This document shows, one piece after another, positions 56,934 to 64,000 of a stretch of 64,000 nucleotides of DNA. The DNA comes from Streptomyces shenzhenensis. Its GTDB lineage: Bacteria; Actinomycetota; Actinomycetes; Streptomycetales; Streptomycetaceae. The stretch covers positions 62,001 through 126,000 of the forward strand of contig NZ_PENI01000026.1 in NCBI RefSeq assembly GCF_003688995.1, read 5' to 3'. How positions within the stretch are numbered: the first letter of the stretch is position 1; the number at the start of each line of letters is the position of its first letter. Under the pieces are notes generated by a model. That model had not been told where the DNA came from. It saw only the letters and a list, made by a program, of their open reading frames with translations, and did not search any database. The position numbers and the translations under genes were made by a program.

Positions 56934-58127
56934 ATGACAGCTATGACCCCCGGCTCGAACATCCCTCTCGCCGCCGCCCGTGTGACGGTGGACGTCACCG
57001 CCCCGGTGCGGCTCGACGTATCGGGCCTGCTGCTCACCGCCGACGGCAAGGTGCGCTCCGACGACGACTTCATCTTCTACAACCAGCCCACCGGCCCGGG
57101 CGTGACCTACCGCTCGGGCGGTGGCACGGCACCCGACGCGATCATCGTCGACACCGCCGCCGTCCCGCCCGGCATCGAGAAGATCGTCGTGACCGCGAGC
57201 CCGGACGCCGCGGGCCAGACCTTCCAGGGCGTCGAACCGACGGCGACGATCCGCAACGCCGACGACAACGCCGTCCTGGCGACCTTCACGCCCCCGCAGC
57301 TCGGCACCGAGACCGCGCTGGTGATCGTCGAGATCTACCTGCGCAACGGCCAGTGGAAGGCCCGCGCCGTCGGCCAGGGGTACGCCAACGGACTCGCCGG
57401 CATCGCCACCGACTTCGGCGTCACGGTGGAGGAGCCGGCACCGGCACCGGCCGCCCAGCCGGTGGCACCGCCGATGCCCGCCGCGCAGCCGGCGGCGCCC
57501 CCGATGCCCGCCGCTCCCCCGGCGCCGCCCGCCCCCGCGCCCGGCACCGGGAAGATCAACCTGGACAAGGGCCGGGTCAGCCTCCAGAAGAACCAGACCG
57601 TCTCCCTCGTCAAGGGCGGCCGTCCGCTGCTGTCCCGGGTGCAGATGGGCCTCGGCTGGGAGCCCGCGTTCCGCGGCAAGGACATCGACCTGGACGCCTC
57701 GGTCATCGCCTACGGCCCGCAGCGCAACCACATCGACAGCTGCTACTTCGGCAAGCTGACCATCCTGAACGGCGCGATCAAGCACTCGGGCGACAACCTC
57801 ACGGGCGAGGGCGGCGGCGACGACGAGGTGATCGTCGTCGACCTCGGCCGGATCCCGCAGGAGGTCTCCGGCCTGGTCTTCACCGTGAACTCCTTCTCCG
57901 GCCAGAAGTTCACCGAGGTCGCCAAGGCCTACTGCCGCCTCGTGGACACAGCGACCGGCGAGGAGCTGGTCCGCTTCGACCTGACCGGCGCCGAGCCGCA
58001 GACGGGCGTGATGATGGCCAAGCTGATCCGCCAGTTCTCCGGCGAGTGGGAGATGACCGCGATGGGCGACTTCGTCAAGGCCCGCACGGTCCGCAACATG
58101 GTGAAGCCGGCCAGCCAGGCGCTGTAG
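56934..58127 (+). CDS. Two-domain TerD family protein
   Basis: A 397-aa protein with two TerD (tellurium resistance/stress) beta-sandwich domains, about 10-165 and 205-395, joined by a Pro/Ala linker (APAAQPVAPPMPAAQP). Each domain has the family's acidic calcium-binding type segments, DDDFIFYNQP in the first and DLDASVIAYGP in the second. Start ATG 56934 or 56943; neither has a clear ribosome binding site, so a leaderless start is possible. Role presumably in stress or morphology as for other Ter proteins. Confidence 0.88.
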   Translation: MTAMTPGSNIPLAAARVTVDVTAPVRLDVSGLLLTADGKVRSDDDFIFYNQPTGPGVTYRSGGGTAPDAIIVDTAAVPPGIEKIVVTASPDAAGQTFQGVEPTATIRNADDNAVLATFTPPQLGTETALVIVEIYLRNGQWKARAVGQGYANGLAGIATDFGVTVEEPAPAPAAQPVAPPMPAAQPAAPPMPAAPPAPPAPAPGTGKINLDKGRVSLQKNQTVSLVKGGRPLLSRVQMGLGWEPAFRGKDIDLDASVIAYGPQRNHIDSCYFGKLTILNGAIKHSGDNLTGEGGGDDEVIVVDLGRIPQEVSGLVFTVNSFSGQKFTEVAKAYCRLVDTATGEELVRFDLTGAEPQTGVMMAKLIRQFSGEWEMTAMGDFVKARTVRNMVKPASQAL

Positions 58128-58145
58128 GGCGGCGGCACGACGGCA

Positions 58146-58175
58146 CGGGCGCCCCCACCGCGGAGGGGGCGCCCG
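58146..58175. terminator. Terminator after TerD gene
   Basis: CGGGCGCCCCC (58146-58156) pairs with GGGGGCGCCCG (58165-58175), an 11-bp perfect stem with an 8-nt loop, 19 bp after the TerD stop. Confidence 0.8.
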
Positions 58176-58178
58176 CCG

Positions 58179-58376
58179 GCCGTCCTGGAACAGCGCGCTG
58201 CAGGCGTTCAGCGCGGGCCGGCCACCGAGATGGGCGCAGAGGACGGTGGCGTCCCGGCCGATCTCGCCCCGGGTGACGAGATCCACGAGCGCGGCCAGCG
58301 ACTTCCCCTCGCGGACGGGGTCGGTGATCATGCCCTCGGTGCGAGCCGGGTCCGCGGAGGCGTCGACACCGGGCAC
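58179..58376 (-). pseudogene. 1-aminocyclopropane-1-carboxylate deaminase, C-terminal remnant
   Basis: A minus-strand frame reads EGMITDPVREGKSLAALVDL, then VLCAHLGGRPALNACSALF, the conserved end of ACC deaminase (EG-DPVYEGKS and HLGGxPALNxY). Only about 65 residues remain. It has no start, and upstream sequence runs into the PhoX 3' end. The equivalent of the conserved Tyr after PALN is replaced by Cys. Confidence 0.7.
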
Positions 58377-58413
58377 GCGCCGGCCGCGACCGCCAGTCCC
58401 CCCGCTCGGCCCA

Positions 58414-59856
58414 CTACCGCTTCTGCCGCTTCCACGGCCCGGTGATGGCGAGCATGATGCCGGGCTCCTGGATGTTGGCGAACAGGGTCCTGCCGTCGGG
58501 CGCGAAGGTGACCCCGGTGAACTCGCTGTACTCCGGCTCCTCGGCGGTGCCGATGTTCAGTTCGTTGCGGGCGATCGGATAGGTACGGCCGCGGTCGGTG
58601 GCGCCGAACAGGTGCTGGATCCCGTCGCCGTCCTCGGCGATGACGAGGCCGCCGTACGGGGAGACGGTGATGTTGTCGGGGCCGTCGAAGGCGCCTTCCA
58701 CGAAAGGGTCGGGGTTGACGCCGAGCAGGACTTTCAGGGTGAGCGTGCGGCGTTTCGGGTCGTAGAACCAGATCTGGCCGTCGTGCTGGACGGGGCTCTC
58801 CTCGCGGGCGTAGGAGGAGACGACGTAGGCGCCGCCGTCGCCCCACCACATGCCCTCCAGCTTGCGGGCGCGGGTGACCTGGCCGGTGTCGAACTGCTTG
58901 CGGACGGAGGTGGTGCGCGCGTCGCGGTCGGGGACGTCGAGCCAGTCGACGCCGTAGACCGTGCCGATCCGCGTGGCGCGGGAGAGGTCGTCGACGAACG
59001 TGCCGCCGGAGTCGAAGCACTTGAAGGCCTGCAGCCGGCCCGCGTCGGCGGCGAGGGTGCGCAGCCTGCCCCGGCCGTGCTGGAAGCCCGTCGGCGGGGT
59101 CCAGCGGTAGAACAGCCCGTTCGGGGAGTCCGCGTCCTCCGTCAGATAGAGGTGGCCGCGCTTGGGGTCGACGACGACGGCCTCGTGGGCGTAGCGGCCC
59201 AGTGCCTTGATCGGCTGCGGGTCGCGGTTGGCGCGGCGGTCGGCCGGGTCGACCTCGAAGACATAGCCGTGGTCCTTGGTCATGCCGTTCCGGCCGGCCG
59301 TGTCCTCGGTCTCCTCGCAGGTGAGCCAGGTGCCCCACGGCGTGTTGCCGCCCGCGCAGTTGGTGGAGGTGCCGGCGATGCCGACCCACTCGGCGACATG
59401 GTCGCGGCGGACCTCGACGACCGTGCAGCCACCGGAGGCGGCCGGGTCGTAGACGAGGCCCTCGGTGAGCGGGACGGGGTGCGCCCAGTTGGCGCGCGGG
59501 CCCTTCAGCTCGTGGTTGTTCACGAGGAGGGTGGCGCCGCGCGGGCCGTCGAAGGTGGCGGTCCCGTCATGGTTGGAGGGCGTGAACTCCCCGGACTCCA
59601 GCCTGGTCCTGCCGCTGTGGGTGATGACCCGGTAGGTGAAGCCGGCGGGCAGGGCGAGGATGCCGTTCGGGTCGGGGACCAGGGGTCCGTAGCCGACCCC
59701 GGGGTGCGCGGCGGCCTGCTCCTCCCCCACGCTCTCGGTGTCCGTGGAGGCCAGGGCGTTCGGGGCGGTGGCGAGGGCGCCGACGCCGCCCGTCAGCGCG
59801 ACCCCGGCACCGGTGATCGCGGATGTCCTGGCGAAGTCCCTGCGGGTGAGCGACAT
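58414..59856 (-). CDS. PhoX/DUF839 family secreted phosphatase
   Basis: A 480-aa Tat-exported protein (MSLTRRDFARTSAITGAG signal, processing after ALASTD region). The PhoX-type beta-propeller has VNNHELKGPRANWAHP, CAGGNTPWGTWLTCEETE and YLTEDADSPNGLFYRW, with metal-binding Glu in LTCEET and EDA. PhoX enzymes are calcium/iron alkaline phosphatases; an annotation as a general DUF839 protein is the cautious alternative. A PHO box lies about 70 bp upstream. Confidence 0.87.
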   Translation of the reverse strand: MSLTRRDFARTSAITGAGVALTGGVGALATAPNALASTDTESVGEEQAAAHPGVGYGPLVPDPNGILALPAGFTYRVITHSGRTRLESGEFTPSNHDGTATFDGPRGATLLVNNHELKGPRANWAHPVPLTEGLVYDPAASGGCTVVEVRRDHVAEWVGIAGTSTNCAGGNTPWGTWLTCEETEDTAGRNGMTKDHGYVFEVDPADRRANRDPQPIKALGRYAHEAVVVDPKRGHLYLTEDADSPNGLFYRWTPPTGFQHGRGRLRTLAADAGRLQAFKCFDSGGTFVDDLSRATRIGTVYGVDWLDVPDRDARTTSVRKQFDTGQVTRARKLEGMWWGDGGAYVVSSYAREESPVQHDGQIWFYDPKRRTLTLKVLLGVNPDPFVEGAFDGPDNITVSPYGGLVIAEDGDGIQHLFGATDRGRTYPIARNELNIGTAEEPEYSEFTGVTFAPDGRTLFANIQEPGIMLAITGPWKRQKR

Positions 59857-59924
59857 GCTGTCTCCTGTGACGGTGGGAGTGCCATGGACGGTGGCGGATC
59901 ACGGTGCGTGGACACACTGCCGCC

Positions 59925-59946
59925 TCCCCCTGAACGGCAGTTGAAC
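59925..59946 (-). promoter_or_regulatory. PHO box upstream of phoX-like gene
   Basis: On the minus strand two adjacent 11-nt units, GTTCAACTGCC and GTTCAGGGGGA, match the direct-repeat structure of Streptomyces PhoP operators. A further GTTCATGG half site lies about 34 bp upstream. Position before a phosphatase gene supports activation under phosphate starvation. Confidence 0.75.
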
Positions 59947-60642
59947 ACCGGTCGACTTCAGGATCCCCGCTTCCATGAACCCGTACGCGGCATCTCATGA
60001 AACGGAGAACTGCCCTGCCCGTGCGTTCTTTCCCAGGAGCCCGCGCCGACTCCCCGCACATCAGCGACCGCCGCTCCGGCACCTCGCCACTGGTGTGTCG
60101 GGCGTGGGGTGGGCTGCGAACACGAACCGGCACCACCGGGCACAGGCATCGCGGCGAACCCGGCCTCCGGATCCGGGCCGTTCGACGGCCGTTGCCTCGA
60201 CCGGACGCCGCCGGTGCCACGGGCCGCGCCCGGGGCCACCACCCGCAGCACGCTTCCCCTGCGGGGCGGCCGCGCCGAGACCATCGATGTGGCCATCAAC
60301 CGGCCCCGGTCAGGCTCCACGCACCGGGCTCACTGACCGATGCGACCGCGCCGCGGCCCGTGCATCTCCTGCCACGGGCGAAAACCTGCCACCGGACCCC
60401 ACGCCCGCCCTCGCCGATCCGCGTCCTTGGCCGATCCGGGCCACAGTCGGCGCCTTCCGGCCGAGGCCCCCACCGGTCCGCACCTTCCACCGTCGCCACC
60501 CGCCGGCCCGCGCCCCCAGCAGCCGACATCCGCCAGTCGGCGGTCCCAGCCCACCACCGGCCGACGCCCGCCGCAGGCGCCGTACCGGCGGCCCGTGCCG
60601 ACCCGCACCCGGGCCCACGTCGACGCCCCGGTGTCGGGGCGG
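59947..60642. other. Gene-free stretch
   Basis: No convincing gene, RNA or repeat is seen on either strand. Open frames here lack ribosome binding sites and protein-like composition. One plus-strand frame (60109-60336) has a faintly protein-like end (LPLRGGRAETIDVAINRP) and might be the trace of a lost gene. Confidence 0.4.
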
Positions 60643-62070
60643 TCAGATGCCGTGCTGCGAGCGGGCCTTGAAGGCCGCCTTGCGGGCCGCCTTGGCGATC
60701 TTCTTGTCCGGGTGCAGCCGGCCCATCGCCTCCAGCACATCCGCGGTCGCCGGGTGCTCCACCCGCCATGCCGCCGTGAAGAACCCGCTGTGCTGGGCCG
60801 CGAGCCCCTCCACCAGGGCGCGCAGTTCGTCGGAGTTCCCCTCGGCGGCGAGCTGTGCGGCCACCGTGTCGATGGTGAGCCAGAACACCAGCTCCTGCGA
60901 AGGCGCCGGCACCCCGGGGATGTCCCGCTCGCTCAGCCACACCCGGGCAAGCCCGCCCAGTTCGGGATCGTCGAGCACCTCCCGCAGCGCCGGCTCGGCC
61001 TCCGTGCCGACCAGGGACAGCGCCTGTTGGCAGCACAGCCTGCGCAGCGGCGCCCCGGCGTCGCCGCCCCGCGCCGCGGCGAGCAACTCCCGTGCGGCGG
61101 CGAGGGGTTCGCGGCGGGCCAGCCACTGCTCGGTCTCGGCCCTGGCCGCCGCCTGCGGAAAGCGGGACGTACTGTCGAGCAGGACGTCCGCGCCCTTGTC
61201 CACGAGTTCACCGACCGCGGGCGCGGTGTACCCGGCCTCCAGCAGCCGCGCCCGCAGCCCGTACAGACCGAGCGGGGTGAGCCGCACCAGGCCGTAGCGG
61301 GAGACGTCGGTGTCGTCCACCGGGGTGGCCGGCTCGTCGTCGGCCTCGGCCATGAGCGCCTCGTCGACCGGCTGGTACTCCACGATGCCGATCGGCTCCA
61401 GCACCCGGAACTGGTCGTCCAGGCGCATCATCGCGTCGGACACCTGCTCCAGCACGTCGTTGCTGGGTTCGCCCATGTCGTTGGGCACGATCATGGAGGC
61501 GGCGAGCGCGGGCAGCGGCACCGTGCCGTCGCCGGGTCCGTCCTCGCCCGCGGTCAGCAGATACAGGTTGCCGAGGACGCCGTCGAGGAAGTCGGCCTCG
61601 GCCTCCGGGTCCCAGTCGAGTGACGAGAAATCGACCTCGCCTTCGGCGTCCAGCGCCGCCACCAGACCGTCCATGTCGGGCACGCCGGCGTCGGCGACGA
61701 CGGTCTCCAGGGCGGCGAGCCACACCGTGAGCACGTCGTGCGGCGAGCCGGACGTGAGCAGGGCCAGCTCCTCCCCCGCCGTCACGGTCCCGTCCTCCTC
61801 GTCGAGGATCTCGACCAGGCCGGTGTCCACGGCGACCCGCCAGGCCTCGCTCGCCCAGGCCGCCGCGTCGTCCCCGGTCAGTCCGAGCAGCTCGACCGCG
61901 GCCGGCAGCTGCTCCTCGACCAGGCTGCCGCCGACGTCCACCCTGGTGTCGGGCCCGGCCCAGCGGGCGAGCCGAGCGGCCCGGGACAGCGACGGCGTGG
62001 ACAGCGCGGCGCGCGCCAGCTCCGCTTCGGAGTGCAGCCGCACAGGCGGCAGGGGGGAGCTGTCTGACAT
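60643..62070 (-). CDS. Conserved hypothetical protein
   Basis: A 475-aa acidic, all-helical cytoplasmic protein, rich in Leu, Ala, Asp and Glu, with no recognisable catalytic motif. The N-terminal third (EAELARAALSTPSLSRAARL) and a C-terminal HEAT-like helical region (EPALREVLDDPELGGLARVW) suggest a scaffold fold. The basic end KKIAKAARKAAFKARSQ is distinctive. GAGGAG precedes the ATG. Monocistronic. Function unknown. Confidence 0.8.
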   Translation of the reverse strand: MSDSSPLPPVRLHSEAELARAALSTPSLSRAARLARWAGPDTRVDVGGSLVEEQLPAAVELLGLTGDDAAAWASEAWRVAVDTGLVEILDEEDGTVTAGEELALLTSGSPHDVLTVWLAALETVVADAGVPDMDGLVAALDAEGEVDFSSLDWDPEAEADFLDGVLGNLYLLTAGEDGPGDGTVPLPALAASMIVPNDMGEPSNDVLEQVSDAMMRLDDQFRVLEPIGIVEYQPVDEALMAEADDEPATPVDDTDVSRYGLVRLTPLGLYGLRARLLEAGYTAPAVGELVDKGADVLLDSTSRFPQAAARAETEQWLARREPLAAARELLAAARGGDAGAPLRRLCCQQALSLVGTEAEPALREVLDDPELGGLARVWLSERDIPGVPAPSQELVFWLTIDTVAAQLAAEGNSDELRALVEGLAAQHSGFFTAAWRVEHPATADVLEAMGRLHPDKKIAKAARKAAFKARSQHGI

Positions 62071-62240
62071 CGGCTGGTTCTCCTCGCGGCCGTATAGGAC
62101 TCAGCCGCTCAGCCTAGACGGATTTCCACCCAAGCCGCCCGGTTCCTCTCGGCACCGGGTCCGTACCTGGCCGAAACCATGGTGGCCCCGCTCGACCGGC
62201 CCGGAGATTGACGCGCGTAGAAGCGGGCACGGAACGGCGT

Positions 62241-62279
62241 CGTGGGCGGGCCCGCCGTTGTCCGGCGGGCCCGCCCACG
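62241..62279. terminator. Very strong terminator
   Basis: A perfect 17-bp stem (62241-62257 with 62263-62279, arms CGTGGGCGGGCCCGCCG) and a 5-nt loop, just after the SRPBCC gene on the minus strand and upstream of the hypothetical gene. Confidence 0.85.
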
Positions 62280-62290
62280 GCACCGTTCGC

Positions 62291-63028
62291 TCAGGACCGG
62301 CCGAACACCTCGTTCAGCCAGCCCTGCCAGGCGGTCTCGTTCGCCTTGGCGTCGGCGTCCGGCGCGAAGTCGTGCACGGAGATGCCGACGGGTGCGCCCC
62401 AGTGGTTGCGCCCGAAGAAGCGGATCAGGGCGTGGTCGGTGCGCAGTCCGATGAAGTACGGGTTGCGGAAGTCGAGGACGGCGTCGAGGAGCCGCCCCTG
62501 CGGGCCGTGCGCCCGGACGCGGGCGCCCTGTGCGCTGTCGCCGAGGCCGAGGGCCCGGCCGACGGCGGTGAAGGCGTCGGCGGCCTCGGACGCCTCGGGC
62601 CCGTCGAAGGTGGCGAAGGCCACCGGGCGGGGCGCGAAGTGGGCCAGGTACTCACGCAGGGTGTGCAGATAGAACTCGGTGTGCTTGCTCGCGCCGTCGT
62701 ACTGGTTGTCCCAGTCGTCGACGAAGATGCCGCTGTGCACGTAGCGCACCCAGGCGCGGCGGCCCTCGTCGCGCGGCTCGATGGTGTAGTCGAGCTGGTT
62801 GAGCGTCTGCTCGGAGATGCCCTCGACGTTCTCGACGCGGTTGGTGTAGCGGTGCGGCGGGTCCCAGGCGGTGACGGCGGACCCGAAGGGGCCCCGGCCG
62901 CCCACCCGGGGCTCCGGCGGCTCCATCGGCCACAGGTAGCCCCCGGTGCCGGTGGTGACGGCCTGCCACACCTCCTCCGGGGTGGCGTCGACCTCGAACT
63001 CACTGACGATCTCGAATTCCTTGGACAT
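62291..63028 (-). CDS. SRPBCC/AHSA1 family protein
   Basis: A 245-aa START-like fold protein (EFEVDATPEEVWQAVTTGTG at the N-terminus; TQLDYTIEPRDEGRRAWVRY-type central strand). Such proteins bind hydrophobic ligands or assist Hsp90-type factors. ATG 63028 follows AGGAG. It is downstream of an ArsR-type regulator by 14 bp; this ArsR-SRPBCC pairing is common in actinomycetes and implies co-regulation. Confidence 0.87.
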   Translation of the reverse strand: MSKEFEIVSEFEVDATPEEVWQAVTTGTGGYLWPMEPPEPRVGGRGPFGSAVTAWDPPHRYTNRVENVEGISEQTLNQLDYTIEPRDEGRRAWVRYVHSGIFVDDWDNQYDGASKHTEFYLHTLREYLAHFAPRPVAFATFDGPEASEAADAFTAVGRALGLGDSAQGARVRAHGPQGRLLDAVLDFRNPYFIGLRTDHALIRFFGRNHWGAPVGISVHDFAPDADAKANETAWQGWLNEVFGRS

Positions 63029-63042
63029 GGCGGAGCTCCTGA

Positions 63043-63801
63043 TCACTGCGGGTCCAGTTCCGGGGCGGACCGCTCCCGGACCGAGGTGTGATCCCGGGCC
63101 GGCCTGCGGTCCCGGGTGGTGGTCCGGTCGTCGGCCGGCTCGGAACGGCCGTCGACCGCGGACCGGCCCTCAGCCGCGGCCCGGTCGTCGACCGTGGGCC
63201 GGCCGTCGGCCGTGGGCTGGTCCTTGACCGTCGGGTGGACGGCGACGACGATCCGGTGGTCCCGGCCGCCCTCGGCGTCGGGGGCGTCGTACTTGCGGAT
63301 GAGGGCGCTCACGCCCGCCGTCAGCTCCTGGACGAAGGCCGCACGGTCGGCGGCCGAGGCGAAGCGGACCTCGCCGTCCAGGGCGTACGTCGCCAGCCGC
63401 TTGCGGGCCTTCGCCGCGCCGGTGATCAGCGTGCCGACGTCCCGGACGAGCCGGGCGCCGAGCGCGAGCAGCCAGCGGGCGGACAGCTGGTCCCGGAAGC
63501 GGTCCGGGTCGGGCTGTACGGCGGCCAGCGCGAGCGGGCTGATCACATACGACGCCGCGGTCGCGCGCATCAGCCGCTCGGTGACATTGCCCTTGCGGCG
63601 CTCGCCGGCCAGCTCGACCAGGCCGTGCCGCTCCAGCGCCTTGAGGTGGTAGTTCACCTTCTGCCGGGGCAGCCCGACCCGGCCGGCCAGCATGGCGGCC
63701 GACGCGGGCGCGGAAGCCAGCTCGGCGAGCAGCCGGGCCCTGGTCGGGTCCAGCGACACGGCGGCGGCCTCGGGGTCCTCGATCACGGTCACGTCCAGCA
63801 T
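63043..63801 (-). CDS. ArsR-type helix-turn-helix regulator with repetitive tail
   Basis: A 252-aa winged-helix protein. The DNA-binding domain spans about 15-80 (DPTRARLLAELASAP; VGLPRQKVNYHLKALERHGL). A helical effector-like domain continues to about 190. The last 60 residues are a repetitive Asp/Arg/Gly-rich tail with units such as DGRPTVDDRAAAEGRS, absent from typical members. No metal-binding Cys pair is seen, so it is not a classic metal sensor. An AT-rich promoter region lies upstream. Confidence 0.87.
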   Translation of the reverse strand: MLDVTVIEDPEAAAVSLDPTRARLLAELASAPASAAMLAGRVGLPRQKVNYHLKALERHGLVELAGERRKGNVTERLMRATAASYVISPLALAAVQPDPDRFRDQLSARWLLALGARLVRDVGTLITGAAKARKRLATYALDGEVRFASAADRAAFVQELTAGVSALIRKYDAPDAEGGRDHRIVVAVHPTVKDQPTADGRPTVDDRAAAEGRSAVDGRSEPADDRTTTRDRRPARDHTSVRERSAPELDPQ

Positions 63802-63926
63802 GCGCCCACCCTGTCACCGAAAACTTTTTTTGTCCAGACGACTGAAGCTGTCGGTTAGTGGACGCTCCTGTGCGTGGACATGTGGAGTGGACGCGGCCGG
63901 GCCGTGGCGGATCGGTCCCCGGCGGG

Positions 63927-64000
63927 TCAGTTCTCGGCGCCCCCTTCGGCGCCGCGGTCGCCGAGCCGGGCCAACTGGGTCTGGAACCAGTCGAGGCGGG
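63927..64000 (-). CDS. C-terminus of an unidentified protein (cut by window edge)
   Basis: The last 24 codons read RLDWFQTQLARLGDRGAEGG then AEN and stop. The amphipathic helix and normal codon use support a real gene that continues beyond the window. The family cannot be assigned. It is transcribed toward the ArsR gene, and the 125 bp between them contains the ArsR promoter. Confidence 0.5.
   Translation of the reverse strand, partial: RLDWFQTQLARLGDRGAEGGAEN

Noticed and set aside
59997..60671. Plus-strand open frames upstream of phoX
   Set aside because: No ribosome binding site and no protein-like composition; only a faint trace in one frame.

Overview
The window is high-GC, densely packed actinobacterial DNA and is almost certainly from a Streptomyces chromosome. 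The evidence is GC-rich third codon positions, frequent GTG starts, ATGA/GTGA translational couplings, twin-arginine and LAETG-type secreted proteins, and a gene order (cobalamin cluster, LAETG protein, ectABCD, class B PBP, pectate lyase, polyol ABC system) that I recall from S. coelicolor. No database was consulted.

Layout. (1) 1-16.5 kb: a late, aerobic-type cobalamin cluster: cobQ (3' part only), cobN, a fused ChlI/ChlD-like cobaltochelatase subunit, cobO, cobB, cobI, then a divergent ZIP metal transporter, then cobM, cobL, a cbiG-cobJ fusion, cobH, a long-form cbiX and cobC. Nearly every junction is a 1-11 bp overlap. Between cobN and the chelatase ATPase lies a two-repeat, one-spacer type I-E-like CRISPR unit. 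Its 32-nt spacer matches cobN itself at every first and second codon position and mismatches at every third position. This is the most unusual signal in the window. (2) 16.5-21.6 kb: an LAETG-anchored secreted protein, an amidohydrolase and a polar amino acid ABC transporter with a clear promoter/operator. (3) 21.7-28.9 kb: aminotransferases, the ectoine/5-hydroxyectoine operon ectABCD, a DsbA/FrnE-like protein and a DUF1349 protein. (4) 29-36.9 kb: alpha-ketoglutarate semialdehyde dehydrogenase with a divergent IclR regulator, a class B PBP behind an ECF-type promoter, a decayed ECF sigma factor plus partner, and a pectate lyase beside a pectinesterase remnant. (5) 37-47.4 kb: one long minus-strand sugar catabolic operon (GntR, DapA-like, IlvD/Edd dehydratase, two permeases, Gfo/Idh, PmoA-like, GH43, then a solute-binding protein). 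(6) 48.3-51.5 kb: uronate oxidation (KdgD, uronate dehydrogenase, an uncharacterised TIM-barrel-like protein). (7) 51.8-56.8 kb: a DeoR regulator and a polyol-type ABC transporter with a zinc alcohol dehydrogenase. (8) 56.9-64 kb: a two-domain TerD protein, an ACC deaminase remnant, a PhoX-like phosphatase with a PHO box, a hypothetical protein, and an SRPBCC/ArsR pair.

How it fits together. Regions 4-6 form a plant cell wall programme. Pectate lyase and GH43 release uronates and pentoses. The IlvD plus DapA-like pair (Weimberg-like route) and Udh plus KdgD (uronate oxidation) would both end in alpha-ketoglutarate semialdehyde, which the single KGSADH at 29.5-31 kb can convert to 2-oxoglutarate. 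Several pseudogene fragments (ECF sigma, its partner, pectinesterase, an aldehyde dehydrogenase 3' copy, ACC deaminase) and interspersed palindromic repeats show active local decay and insertion.
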